In this document: positions 40,350 to 48,758 of the stretch, one piece after another | How positions within the stretch are numbered: position 1 is the stretch's first letter | How the letters are laid out: every line of letters begins with the position of its first letter | From: CAILHX01 sp964511385 | GTDB lineage: Bacteria; Pseudomonadota; Gammaproteobacteria; Burkholderiales; Methylophilaceae | DNA: 64,000 bases | NCBI GenBank assembly: GCA_964511385.1 | Contig: CAZEFE010000006.1 | Span: 1 to 64,000 of the forward strand | Direction of reading: 5' to 3' | The notes under the pieces: generated by a model | Told to the model about the DNA's origin: nothing | Databases searched by the model: none | The model's input: only the letters and a program-made list of their open reading frames with translations | Translations under genes and position numbers: made by a program

Positions 40350-41216
40350 ATGAGCTGGTTACAAAAACTACTTCCACCGAAAATCAAACGCAGCCCCAGC
40401 ACCGCCAGGAAAGTGGTGCCGGAAGGGTTGTGGAGCAAGTGCCCCACTTGTGAATCGGTGCTTTACCGCACCGACCTGGAAAAGAACCTGGAAGTCTGCC
40501 CCAAGTGCGGTTTCCATAACCGCATCGGCGCCAGGGCAAGGTTGGAACAGGTGCTGGATACGGAAGGCCGGTTTGAAATCGGCGCTGAAGTCACGCCGCT
40601 GGACCCGCTGAAATTCAAGGACCAGAAACGCTATGCCGACCGCATCAAGGCCAGCCAGGCCGATACCGGCGAAACCGATGCGCTGATTGTGATGCAGGGC
40701 AGCATCAAGCATATTCCGGTGGTGGCAGCGGCATTCGAGTTCAAGTTCCAGGGCGGTTCCATGGGTTCGGTGGTGGGCGAGCGTTTTGTGCGCGGGGTGA
40801 ATGCCTGTATCGAGCACAAAATGCCGTTTATCTGCTTTTCCGCCAGCGGCGGTGCGCGCATGCAGGAAGGGCTGTTTTCTTTGATGCAGATGGCCAAGAC
40901 CAGTGCGGCGCTGACGGCATTGGCGCGCGAAAAATTGCCGTTCATTTCGGTGCTGACCGACCCGACCATGGGCGGCGTGTCTGCCAGTTTCGCCATGCTG
41001 GGCGACGTGATTGTGGCCGAGCCGGGCGCATTGATCGGCTTTGCCGGGCCGCGCGTGATCGAACAGACGGTGCGCGAAACCCTGCCGGATGGGTTCCAGC
41101 GAGCCGAGTTCCTGCTGGAGCACGGCGCGGTTGACCTGATCGTCGACCGGCGAGAAATGCGCGACAAACTGGCGGTGCTGATTTCCAATCTGATGCGCCT
41201 GCCGGCTAATCCATAA
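40350..41216 (+). CDS. accD: acetyl-CoA carboxylase carboxyltransferase subunit beta
   Basis: 288 residues. The zinc ribbon has C31-P-T-C34 and C50-P-K-C53. The crotonase-like core carries GGSMGSVVGERFVRG, FSASGGARMQEG and ALIGFAGPRVIEQTVRE. With AccA it makes malonyl-CoA for fatty-acid synthesis. AGAGG upstream of the ATG is a fair ribosome binding site. trpA-accD-folC is the standard order. Confidence 0.97.
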   Translation: MSWLQKLLPPKIKRSPSTARKVVPEGLWSKCPTCESVLYRTDLEKNLEVCPKCGFHNRIGARARLEQVLDTEGRFEIGAEVTPLDPLKFKDQKRYADRIKASQADTGETDALIVMQGSIKHIPVVAAAFEFKFQGGSMGSVVGERFVRGVNACIEHKMPFICFSASGGARMQEGLFSLMQMAKTSAALTALAREKLPFISVLTDPTMGGVSASFAMLGDVIVAEPGALIGFAGPRVIEQTVRETLPDGFQRAEFLLEHGAVDLIVDRREMRDKLAVLISNLMRLPANP

Positions 41217-41250
41217 GCTCCTGCTCCCGGCCAACCTGCGCCATCTCCGC

Positions 41251-42546
41251 ATGCTCGATAATCCCAACATACCCGCCGATCTGGCGGGTTGGCTTTCCTA
41301 CCTGGAGCAACTCCATCCCAAGGCGATCGCGCTGGGGCTGGAGCGGGTGGGCCAGGTCAGACAGCGGCTGACACTGGATACCGATTTCCTGCTGATTACC
41401 GTAGGCGGTACCAACGGTAAAGGCTCTACCTGCGCCATGCTGGAGCGCATCCTGACGACAGCCGGTTATCGCGTGGGTTGTTACACCTCGCCGCATTTGC
41501 TGCGCTACAACGAGCGCGTGCGTGTGTCATGCCAGGAAGTGAGCGATGCCGAATTGTGCGCGGCTTTTGCCGCAGTGGAACAGGCGCGCGACGATACGCC
41601 GCTGACCTATTTCGAATTTGGTACCCTGGCCGCCGTCTGGCATTTTTCCCGGCAGCAAGTCCAGGTCGCCATTCTGGAAGTCGGCCTGGGGGGGCGTCTG
41701 GATGCGGTGAACGTATTCGATCCCGATTGCGCCATTGTGACCAGCGTGGATATTGACCACATTGATTTCCTCGGCAACAGCCGCGAAAGCATTGCTTTCG
41801 AAAAAGCCGGCATTTTCCGCACCGGCAAGCCAGCGCTGTGCGGCGATGCCGATGTGCCGGAAGCCCTGGTTCACCATGCGCAGAATATCGGTGCCGACTT
41901 GCAATGCATCGGCAAGGACTTTGGGTTCGAGCATCAGCCGCATCAGGAGACATGGCACTTCTGGTCGGGTGTTGCGCGCATCGAAGACCTGCCGTTGCCG
42001 GTGCTGTCCGGTGAATTTCAGTTGGCCAATGCGGCTTGTGCGCTACAAGCCCTGCAAGTGCTGAAATCTCGGCTGCAGGTCGACACGGAAGACCTGCGCA
42101 CAGGGTTGCTGGACATCGCGCTGCAAGGCCGCTTTCAGAAGATATCCCGGGAAGGCTCGGGTCAGCCCGACGTGATTCTGGATGTCGCCCACAACCCGCA
42201 TGCCGCAAGGGGACTGGCGGAAAACCTGCGGCGCAGCGCGTACAGGCAAGGCAAAACCATTGCCGTTTTTGCCATGTTGTCGGACAAGGATATTGCCGGG
42301 GTGCTGCGCGCAGTGGGGCATGAGATCGACGAGTGGCATGTGGCGGGAATCCCGCAGCCGCGCGGGCTGGCGCATGACAAGCTGGCCGGCCTGGTGCGGG
42401 AAGTGCTGCCGCAGGCGCAAGTCTCGACTGCCGTCACGGTTGGAGAGGCATTTGCACAAGCCTGTCGGAGCGCAGGCGAAAATGATAGAATTGTTGCGTT
42501 CGGCTCGTTCTACACCGTGGCCGATGTGTTGCGCGCATTGATTTAA
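41251..42546 (+). CDS. folC: bifunctional dihydrofolate/folylpolyglutamate synthase
   Basis: 431 residues, Mur-ligase fold: ATP loop GGTNGKGST at 52-60, YTSPHL, LEVGLGGRLDAVN, and VILDVAHNPHAA. It adds glutamates to folates and makes dihydrofolate. It starts 34 bases after accD. Confidence 0.96.
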   Translation: MLDNPNIPADLAGWLSYLEQLHPKAIALGLERVGQVRQRLTLDTDFLLITVGGTNGKGSTCAMLERILTTAGYRVGCYTSPHLLRYNERVRVSCQEVSDAELCAAFAAVEQARDDTPLTYFEFGTLAAVWHFSRQQVQVAILEVGLGGRLDAVNVFDPDCAIVTSVDIDHIDFLGNSRESIAFEKAGIFRTGKPALCGDADVPEALVHHAQNIGADLQCIGKDFGFEHQPHQETWHFWSGVARIEDLPLPVLSGEFQLANAACALQALQVLKSRLQVDTEDLRTGLLDIALQGRFQKISREGSGQPDVILDVAHNPHAARGLAENLRRSAYRQGKTIAVFAMLSDKDIAGVLRAVGHEIDEWHVAGIPQPRGLAHDKLAGLVREVLPQAQVSTAVTVGEAFAQACRSAGENDRIVAFGSFYTVADVLRALI

Positions 42547-42584
42547 CTGTTAACTGAGTGGGTTGTCTTAATTGGACGTCAACT

Positions 42585-43301
42585 ATGGCTGCTGAAGCAC
42601 TGACCGATCAGGAAAAACAATTCAGAAAGCGCGCACGCCGACGCCTGATCGGCGCGGTTGCTCTCGTGCTGCTGATGGTGACCGTGCTGCCGATGTTGCT
42701 CGATGACCGTAGCGATCAAGCCCCGCACCCCGATGTGGCCATCAGTATCCCCAGCCAGGACGACGGCAATTTTGCCTCCAAGATTGTGCCGGCGCCGGCA
42801 GCAAATGTTACCCCGGCAACCCCGGATACCGCAGTGCAGCCGGCAGTACCTGCCGCCGCCCCGGTTGCTCCGCCGCCGCCCGTTGCCGCTCCCGCCGTGG
42901 CAGAGCCTGCGCCAGCAGTAGCAGAGCCTAAACCAGAACCCAAACCCAAACCAGAACCTGAGCCAGTGAAGCCGGCAGTCAAACAACAGCCCAAAGCCGA
43001 AAGCAGCCCGGTCGCCAAACCGAAGCCTGCCCCCGCTGCGGCTGAGAAGGCAGGAACAAGCAAGGCTGAGGGCGTGTCCATACAAGTGGGTGTGTTTTCG
43101 GATTCTGACAAGGTCACGCAAATCAAGAACAAGCTGTCCGGCTTGGGCATCAAGTGCGGTACCGAGCCGCTGAATACCAAAACCGGTGTCAAGGTGCGCA
43201 TGCGTTGCGGCCCTTATGCTGGCAAGGCCGAGGCTGAAAAGGCACAGGAAAGCCTCAAGTCGGCCGGATTTAACAACACCATTCTGGTTAGCCATCAGTG
43301 A
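42585..43301 (+). CDS. SPOR-domain inner membrane protein (DedD-like)
   Basis: 238 residues: a cytoplasmic basic N-terminus (KQFRKRARRRLIG), one transmembrane helix (about 21-38) and a long Pro/Ala/Lys-rich linker with (PK)PEPKPK-type repeats. A C-terminal SPOR domain (about 163-238, VQVGVFSDSDKVTQIKNKL) follows, which binds denuded glycan at the division septum. Similar folC-dedD-cvpA-purF order is found in gamma- and betaproteobacteria. ATG at 42585 is chosen because the longer frame upstream is unsupported. Confidence 0.88.
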   Translation: MAAEALTDQEKQFRKRARRRLIGAVALVLLMVTVLPMLLDDRSDQAPHPDVAISIPSQDDGNFASKIVPAPAANVTPATPDTAVQPAVPAAAPVAPPPPVAAPAVAEPAPAVAEPKPEPKPKPEPEPVKPAVKQQPKAESSPVAKPKPAPAAAEKAGTSKAEGVSIQVGVFSDSDKVTQIKNKLSGLGIKCGTEPLNTKTGVKVRMRCGPYAGKAEAEKAQESLKSAGFNNTILVSHQ

Positions 43302-43789
43302 CAGTTTTTGATTACGTAGTGCTTGGCGTCATCGGTTTTTCTGTTTTGCTGGGCTTGATGCGCGGATTTGTCAGGGAGTCGCTGGGGCTGGCCGGCTGGG
43401 TCGTTGCCTTGCTGGCCGCGCGCAGTTATGGCGTGCAAGCTGCCGGCGTCCTGCCGGATGCGATCCCGAATGACAGCCTGCGCATGCTGGCCGGTTTCCT
43501 GGTAGTGTTTCTCGGCGTGTTGCTGATTGCCAGCCTGCTTGCCGTGGCGATCAGCGAAGTGGTCAAGAAAATCGGGCTGGGCATGCTGGACCGCGCGTTG
43601 GGCCTGGTGTTCGGCGGGATCCGCGGGCTGCTGATCGTGGGCGTGCTGGTGCTGCTGGGCGGCATGACCAGTTTGCCGCAGCGCCAGGAATGGCGCGATG
43701 CCACATTCAGCGCGCCGCTGGAAGCGATGGTGCTGGCAGCGGCGCCGTGGCTACCGGCAGACATGACAAAACATCTGAAATTCGACTAA
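43298..43789 (+). CDS. cvpA: CvpA family membrane protein
   Basis: 163 residues with four transmembrane helices: FDYVVLGVIGFSVLLGLMRGFVRESL is the family signature (DY..l.i...s...G..RGf..E). CvpA is needed for colicin V production in E. coli and is linked to envelope stability. Its GTG start overlaps the previous stop (GTGA), and it is 16 bases before purF. Confidence 0.93.
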   Translation: MTVFDYVVLGVIGFSVLLGLMRGFVRESLGLAGWVVALLAARSYGVQAAGVLPDAIPNDSLRMLAGFLVVFLGVLLIASLLAVAISEVVKKIGLGMLDRALGLVFGGIRGLLIVGVLVLLGGMTSLPQRQEWRDATFSAPLEAMVLAAAPWLPADMTKHLKFD

Positions 43790-43805
43790 GAGTAAGACTT
43801 GAGCT

Positions 43806-45341
43806 ATGTGTGGAATTATTGGCATTGTAGGTAAAAACCCAGTCAACCAGTTGCTGTATGACGGGTTACTGGTGCTACAGCACCGCGGGCAGGATGCCGC
43901 CGGGATCGTCACCTGCGAAGGCGACACCTTCTACATGCACAAGAACAACGGCATGGTGCAGGATGTGTTCCATACCCGCCATATGCGCGGCCTGATGGGT
44001 AACGCCGGCATTGCCCATGTGCGCTATCCCACGGCGGGGTCGTCTTCAGCGGCGGAAGCGCAGCCGTTCTACGTCAACTCCCCGTTCGGCATTGTGCTGG
44101 GGCACAACGGTAACCTGACCAACTCGGCGCAGTTGAAGGAGGAAATGTTCCGCCAAGACCTGCGCCACATCAACACTACCTCGGATTCGGAAGTGCTGCT
44201 GAACGTGCTGGCACATGAAATTGAAAAGACAGCCGGTAGCACCACGCTAGACAACAAGGTGATCTTTAACGCCGTGTCTGCCGTGCATCGCCGCTGTCGT
44301 GGCGCTTATGCGGTGGTGGCCATGATCGCCGGTTACGGCCTGCTGGCGTTCCGCGATCCGCACGGCATTCGTCCGCTGGTGATAGGCCGTGCCGAAACTG
44401 ACAAGGGCACGGAGTATATCGTGGCCTCCGAGAGCGTGGCGCTGGATGTGCTGGGCTTTACCCTGGTGCGCGACGTGGCGCCGGGCGAGGCCGTATTCAT
44501 TGACATGGACGGCCACTTCTATGCGCAGCAATGTGCGGAAAATGCCGTGCTGACCCCCTGTATTTTCGAATATGTGTATCTGGCGCGTCCCGATTCCGTG
44601 ATTGATGGGGTGTCGGTGTACCAGACGCGTTTGCACATGGGGGAGAGCCTGGCCGAGAAAATCCATCGCGAATGGAAGCAGCACGACATCGACGTGGTGA
44701 TCCCCATTCCTGATACCAGCCGGCCATCCGCGTTACAGCTGGCCAATGCGCTGAACCTGACCTACCGCGAAGGCTTCATCAAGAACCGCTACATCGGCCG
44801 CACCTTCATCATGCCGGGGCAGGCGTTGCGCAAGAAATCGGTGCGCCAGAAGCTGAACCCCATCGGCATGGAATTCAAGGGCAAGAATGTGCTGCTGGTG
44901 GACGATTCCATCGTGCGCGGCACGACGTCGGAGCGCATCGTACAGATGGCGCGGGAAGCCGGCGCCAACAAGGTGTTTTTTGCTTCCGCCGCGCCTCCGG
45001 TACGTTTCCCCAATGTCTACGGCATCGATATGCCCAGCCGCGACGAACTGCTGGCCACCGGGCGTTCCGATGAGGAAATCTGCCAGGCCATCGGTGCCGA
45101 TGCGCTGATTTACCAGGACCTGGATGCCCTGGTGCGCGACGTGCGTCTGGGCAACCCGTCCATTACCCGTTTCGACAACTCGTGTTTTGATGGTCAATAC
45201 GTCACCGGCGATATTGACGAGGCTTATCTGGATGCGATTGAAGCCGCGCGACGCGATGGCGCCAAGGTGAGAAAACCGGCTAATTCCACAACGCAACTGG
45301 ATTTGAACCTGGTCAGCGTGGAAGAGGAAGAACTCGCCTGA
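43806..45341 (+). CDS. purF: amidophosphoribosyltransferase
   Basis: 511 residues. The N-terminal Ntn glutaminase has nucleophile Cys2 (MCGIIGIVG). RYPTAGSSSAAEAQPF, GHNGNLTN and the PRPP loop VLLVDDSIVRGTTS are intact. It catalyses the first step of purine synthesis. It ends one base before the metZ promoter -35 element. Confidence 0.97.
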   Translation: MCGIIGIVGKNPVNQLLYDGLLVLQHRGQDAAGIVTCEGDTFYMHKNNGMVQDVFHTRHMRGLMGNAGIAHVRYPTAGSSSAAEAQPFYVNSPFGIVLGHNGNLTNSAQLKEEMFRQDLRHINTTSDSEVLLNVLAHEIEKTAGSTTLDNKVIFNAVSAVHRRCRGAYAVVAMIAGYGLLAFRDPHGIRPLVIGRAETDKGTEYIVASESVALDVLGFTLVRDVAPGEAVFIDMDGHFYAQQCAENAVLTPCIFEYVYLARPDSVIDGVSVYQTRLHMGESLAEKIHREWKQHDIDVVIPIPDTSRPSALQLANALNLTYREGFIKNRYIGRTFIMPGQALRKKSVRQKLNPIGMEFKGKNVLLVDDSIVRGTTSERIVQMAREAGANKVFFASAAPPVRFPNVYGIDMPSRDELLATGRSDEEICQAIGADALIYQDLDALVRDVRLGNPSITRFDNSCFDGQYVTGDIDEAYLDAIEAARRDGAKVRKPANSTTQLDLNLVSVEEEELA

Positions 45342-45342
45342 G

Positions 45343-45371
45343 TTGACAAATGATGAGCGCCGGACTATCTT
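45343..45371 (+). promoter_or_regulatory. metZ promoter (sigma-70 type)
   Basis: TTGACA at 45343-45348 and TATCTT at 45366-45371 with a 17-base spacer. Predicted start is at about 45378, immediately before the riboswitch P1 stem. Confidence 0.75.
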
Positions 45372-45374
45372 CCG

Positions 45375-45456
45375 GCTTGCGCCGATTTGAGGTGGTACTT
45401 GAGTTAGTAAAACCGACTCAGCTTGCGGGCGCGTTAAAAATACTGCTAAAGCGAGC
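45375..45456 (+). promoter_or_regulatory. SAM-II riboswitch upstream of metZ
   Basis: Matches the SAM-II layout from memory. P1 stem GCGCC (45379-45383) pairs with GGCGC (45428-45432). Loop GATTTGAGG follows the 5' strand. Then come CTTGC, GGGCGCGTTAAAAA and the conserved GCTAAAGCGAGC pseudoknot end. A variable hairpin TGAGT...ACTCA is inserted before CTTGC. SAM-II riboswitches sense S-adenosylmethionine and repress methionine genes. Placement directly between promoter and metZ supports the call. Confidence 0.8.
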
Positions 45457-45464
45457 AATACACG

Positions 45465-45500
45465 ATGCCCGTTTTGGCCTTTCCAAACCGGGCATTTTTG
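45465..45500 (+). terminator. attenuator terminator in the metZ leader
   Basis: ATGCCCGTTTTGG pairs with CCAAACCGGGCAT (one G-T pair) and is followed by TTTTTG. It lies eight bases after the riboswitch and 26 bases before metZ, so SAM binding may control read-through here. Confidence 0.82.
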
Positions 45501-45525
45501 TGCCTGTTATTTGACGAGGTACATC

Positions 45526-46701
45526 ATGAATCAGGATTCACCACTGGAGTTCCATCCAGAAACCCTGGCGGTTCGCGCCGGGAGCCAGCATACGCCGTTT
45601 GGCGAAAATTCCGAGGCGATGTTCCTCACTTCCAGTTTTGTGTTCGACAGTGCGGCCCAGGCTGCCGCGCGTTTTGGCGGGCAGGAGCCGGGCAACATCT
45701 ACTCGCGCTTCACCAATCCCACCGTCACCATGTTTCAGGACAAACTGGCCGCGCTGGAAGGCGCGGAGTTTTGCGTGGCCACATCCAGCGGCATGTCCGC
45801 CATCCTGGCTTGCGTCATGGGGTTGTGCTCGGCGGGCGACCACGTGGTGGCTTCGCGCAGTGTGTTCGGGACGACTGTTCAATTATTCGGCAACATCCTC
45901 AAGCGCTGGGGGCTGGATGTGACCTTTGTGTCGCTGACGGATATCAAGGAATGGGAAGCCGCCGTCAAACCCAACACCAAGCTGTTTTTTGTGGAAACGC
46001 CATCCAACCCGCTGACAGAAGTGTGCGACATTGCAGCACTGGCGGCCCTGGCGCACCGGATCCGGGCGCTGCTGGCCGTGGATAATTGCTTTTGCTCGCC
46101 GGCGCTGCAAAAACCGCTGGAACTGGGCGCGGACGTCGTGGTGCATTCCGCCACCAAATATATCGACGGTCAGGGGCGTTGCCTAGGCGGTGCGGTGCTG
46201 GGCAAGAAGGACGTGCTGGAACCGGTGTACGGCTTTTTGCGTACCGCCGGCCCTACCATGAGCGCATTTAATGCCTGGGTGTTCCTGAAAGGGCTGGAAA
46301 CGCTGTTTGTGCGCATGGAGGCGCACTCCAGGAATGCGCTGGCGCTGGCGCAGTGGCTGGAGCAGCAGCCGGGCGTCGCGCGCGTGTATTACCCGGGGCT
46401 GGCTTCGCATCCGCAGCACCAGCTTGCCATGCGGCAGCAAAAAACCGGCGGCGCCATTGTGTCGTTCGATGTCAAGGGCGGCAAGGAGGCGGCATGGAGG
46501 CTGATCGACGGCACGCGCTTGCTGTCCATTACCGCCAACCTGGGTGATGCCAAAAGCACCATCACCCATCCGGCCACCACCACGCACAGCCGCGTTACGC
46601 CGGAAGCGCGTGCGGCTGCCGGCATCGGGGATGGTCTGGTGCGCATCGCGGTCGGGCTGGAAAATGTGGATGACATCAAGGCGGACCTGCATTTTTGTTA
46701 G
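45526..46701 (+). CDS. metZ: O-succinylhomoserine sulfhydrylase
   Basis: 391 residues, Cys/Met-metabolism PLP family. SRFTNPTVTMFQ, ATSSGMSAIL and the PLP lysine K211 in HSATKYIDGQGR are visible. It uses sulfide directly to make homocysteine. purF-metZ adjacency is typical. ATG at 45526 follows GACGAGG; an earlier in-frame ATG at 45511 lacks a site. Confidence 0.94.
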   Translation: MNQDSPLEFHPETLAVRAGSQHTPFGENSEAMFLTSSFVFDSAAQAAARFGGQEPGNIYSRFTNPTVTMFQDKLAALEGAEFCVATSSGMSAILACVMGLCSAGDHVVASRSVFGTTVQLFGNILKRWGLDVTFVSLTDIKEWEAAVKPNTKLFFVETPSNPLTEVCDIAALAALAHRIRALLAVDNCFCSPALQKPLELGADVVVHSATKYIDGQGRCLGGAVLGKKDVLEPVYGFLRTAGPTMSAFNAWVFLKGLETLFVRMEAHSRNALALAQWLEQQPGVARVYYPGLASHPQHQLAMRQQKTGGAIVSFDVKGGKEAAWRLIDGTRLLSITANLGDAKSTITHPATTTHSRVTPEARAAAGIGDGLVRIAVGLENVDDIKADLHFC

Positions 46702-46737
46702 GGCATACCCCATGCGCCCCGCACTGCGGGGCGCTGG

Positions 46738-46768
46738 CCGGCCCTCCCGGCCGGGGTTTGATTTTTTT
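46738..46768 (+). terminator. rho-independent terminator after metZ
   Basis: CCGGCC-ctccc-GGCCGG followed by GGTTTGATTTTTTT. A second hairpin GCGCCCC-gcactgc-GGGGCGC lies just upstream at 46714-46734. Confidence 0.75.
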
Positions 46769-46829
46769 ACTTTCGTGTGTGTCAGGCTGCTAGAATCTCC
46801 CCACTTAACCCATGGAGCAAACATGGACT

Positions 46830-48758
46830 ATGCGTGACACACTGAAATTGAGATGGTTGGGTAAGACCAACCTGCTAACGGATCGCCTGTCACGCATCCT
46901 TGCCACCTCCATTACGCTCGGTTTTGCGCTGGTGCTGGTGCTGGGGATGATCCAGGAAGCGGTGTCGACCAGCGAAGGCAGCCGCCAGCGCGGGGTGATC
47001 TGGGTCAACGCACTGGCAATCCAGGTGCAGCCATCGCTGCTGTTCCTGGATAAAAACTCGACACAGGAGGTGTTGCAGGTTTCCCGGCTGTCTCCCGAGG
47101 TGATTGCGGCATGGGTCACCCGGCCTGGCGCCGCCGCCCCGTTTTCCCTCTATCTGCGCCATGATGCCGGAAAGCGAGACATGGCCGTGCTGGAAAAAAC
47201 AGCGGGCGAATTCGGCGTGTTCCGTACCTCGTTCGTGGTGTCGGCGCCGGTAGCGGCTGGCGGCGAGCAGATTGCCACCGTCTATGCGCTGATGGATTTG
47301 ATGCCGATGTGGCGAGACGTGCTGAAAGAAGTGGTGACCTTGCTGCTGGTCGCCGCCTTGGCCACTGTTGCGGCTATTACCTTCGCCAGAAGCTTGTTGC
47401 GCTTTGCCATTGCCCCTATCGCCAAATTGGCAGACACCATGCGCCGGGTATCCGTTGAACACCGTTACTCGCTACGCCTGGAAAAAACCTCCGACGATGA
47501 AATCGGTACGCTGGTCGATGGTTTCAACGACATGCTACAGCAAATCGAATCGCGCGATCACAGGCTGTATGAGGACAGCCAGCGGCTGAGCGCGCTCAAG
47601 GAAATGGCGGATGCGGCCAATCGCGCCAAAAGCGAGTTCCTGGCGAACATGAGCCATGAAATCCGCACGCCGATGAACGCGGTGATCGGTTTTTCCGATT
47701 TGCTGCTGGAAACGCCGTTGAGCGCGGAGCAGCGCGATTATTTGCTGAAAGTCCGCCAATCCGGCGAACACCTGCTCGGCATCATTGACGATATCCTGGA
47801 CTTTTCCAAGATCGAAGCCGGCAAACTGCAGTTGGAACGGGTGCCGCTGGAACTGGACAGTATATTCACCCAGCTTTCTAGCCTGGTCGGGGCCAGCGCT
47901 CGAGCCAAGGGGCTGGAACTGAAGGTGGGGCAGGTGCCGGAACTGCCGTGTGCCGTGCTGGGGGACCCGCTGCGGCTGAAACAGATTCTGTGCAACTACG
48001 CCAGCAACGCCATCAAATTCACCCACCACGGCAGTATCACTATTTCCGCACGGATTGCCGGAGAAACGGACAGCCAGTTCCTGATCCGGTTCGATGTCCG
48101 CGATACCGGGATCGGCCTGTCGGCAGAGCAGCAGCAGCGTTTGTTCCAGTCGTTCAGTCAGGCGGACGTTTCCACTACCCGGAAGTATGGCGGTACCGGC
48201 CTGGGGTTGGCCATCAGCAAGAGCCTGGCCGAGCTGATGGGGGGCGAGGTGGGGCTGGAAAGCGCGCCCGGAGAGGGCAGCACGTTCTGGTTCACTGCCT
48301 GGCTGGACAAGGGTTTCCAGCAACTCGACCAGGCCGTGGTAGCGCAGCCGGTGGTGACCACCAGGGATTATTCGGCGTTGGCAAACCTGCGGGTGCTGCT
48401 GGCGGAAGACAACCAGCTCAACCAGCGGCTGGCAATCCGGCTGCTGGAGCGGGTGGGGGTGTCGCTAAATGTGGTCAGCAACGGCCGCGAAGCCTTAGAA
48501 CAGTTGAAGCGGCATCCCTTCGACTGCGTGCTGATGGATGTGCAAATGCCGGAAATGGATGGCCTGGAGGCGACGCGACTGATACGTGCCGACCCGGCAC
48601 TGCAAGGCATTAAGATCATTGCCATGACCGCCAATGCCATGACGGAGGATCGGGCGGTCTGTTTTGAAGCCGGCATGGATGGTTTCATCACCAAGCCGGT
48701 GCAGGTGGCGGAGTTATACAACGCGCTACTGGAGGCTGCGGCGAATAACAAAAAATGA
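46830..48758 (+). CDS. hybrid sensor histidine kinase with receiver domain
   Basis: 642 residues. Two transmembrane helices (about 24-43 and 167-190) flank a periplasmic domain of about 120 residues; HAMP follows (about 191-245). HisKA has FLANMSHEIRTPMNAV with His276. HATPase has DTGIGLS and GTGLGLAIS. A C-terminal receiver has AEDNQLNQRL and phospho-acceptor Asp570 (VLMDVQMPEMDG). No histidine-phosphotransfer domain is fused, so the next relay partner is elsewhere. The stop overlaps the TonB-receptor start (ATGA). ATG at 46812 is an alternative start. Confidence 0.92.
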   Translation: MRDTLKLRWLGKTNLLTDRLSRILATSITLGFALVLVLGMIQEAVSTSEGSRQRGVIWVNALAIQVQPSLLFLDKNSTQEVLQVSRLSPEVIAAWVTRPGAAAPFSLYLRHDAGKRDMAVLEKTAGEFGVFRTSFVVSAPVAAGGEQIATVYALMDLMPMWRDVLKEVVTLLLVAALATVAAITFARSLLRFAIAPIAKLADTMRRVSVEHRYSLRLEKTSDDEIGTLVDGFNDMLQQIESRDHRLYEDSQRLSALKEMADAANRAKSEFLANMSHEIRTPMNAVIGFSDLLLETPLSAEQRDYLLKVRQSGEHLLGIIDDILDFSKIEAGKLQLERVPLELDSIFTQLSSLVGASARAKGLELKVGQVPELPCAVLGDPLRLKQILCNYASNAIKFTHHGSITISARIAGETDSQFLIRFDVRDTGIGLSAEQQQRLFQSFSQADVSTTRKYGGTGLGLAISKSLAELMGGEVGLESAPGEGSTFWFTAWLDKGFQQLDQAVVAQPVVTTRDYSALANLRVLLAEDNQLNQRLAIRLLERVGVSLNVVSNGREALEQLKRHPFDCVLMDVQMPEMDGLEATRLIRADPALQGIKIIAMTANAMTEDRAVCFEAGMDGFITKPVQVAELYNALLEAAANNKK

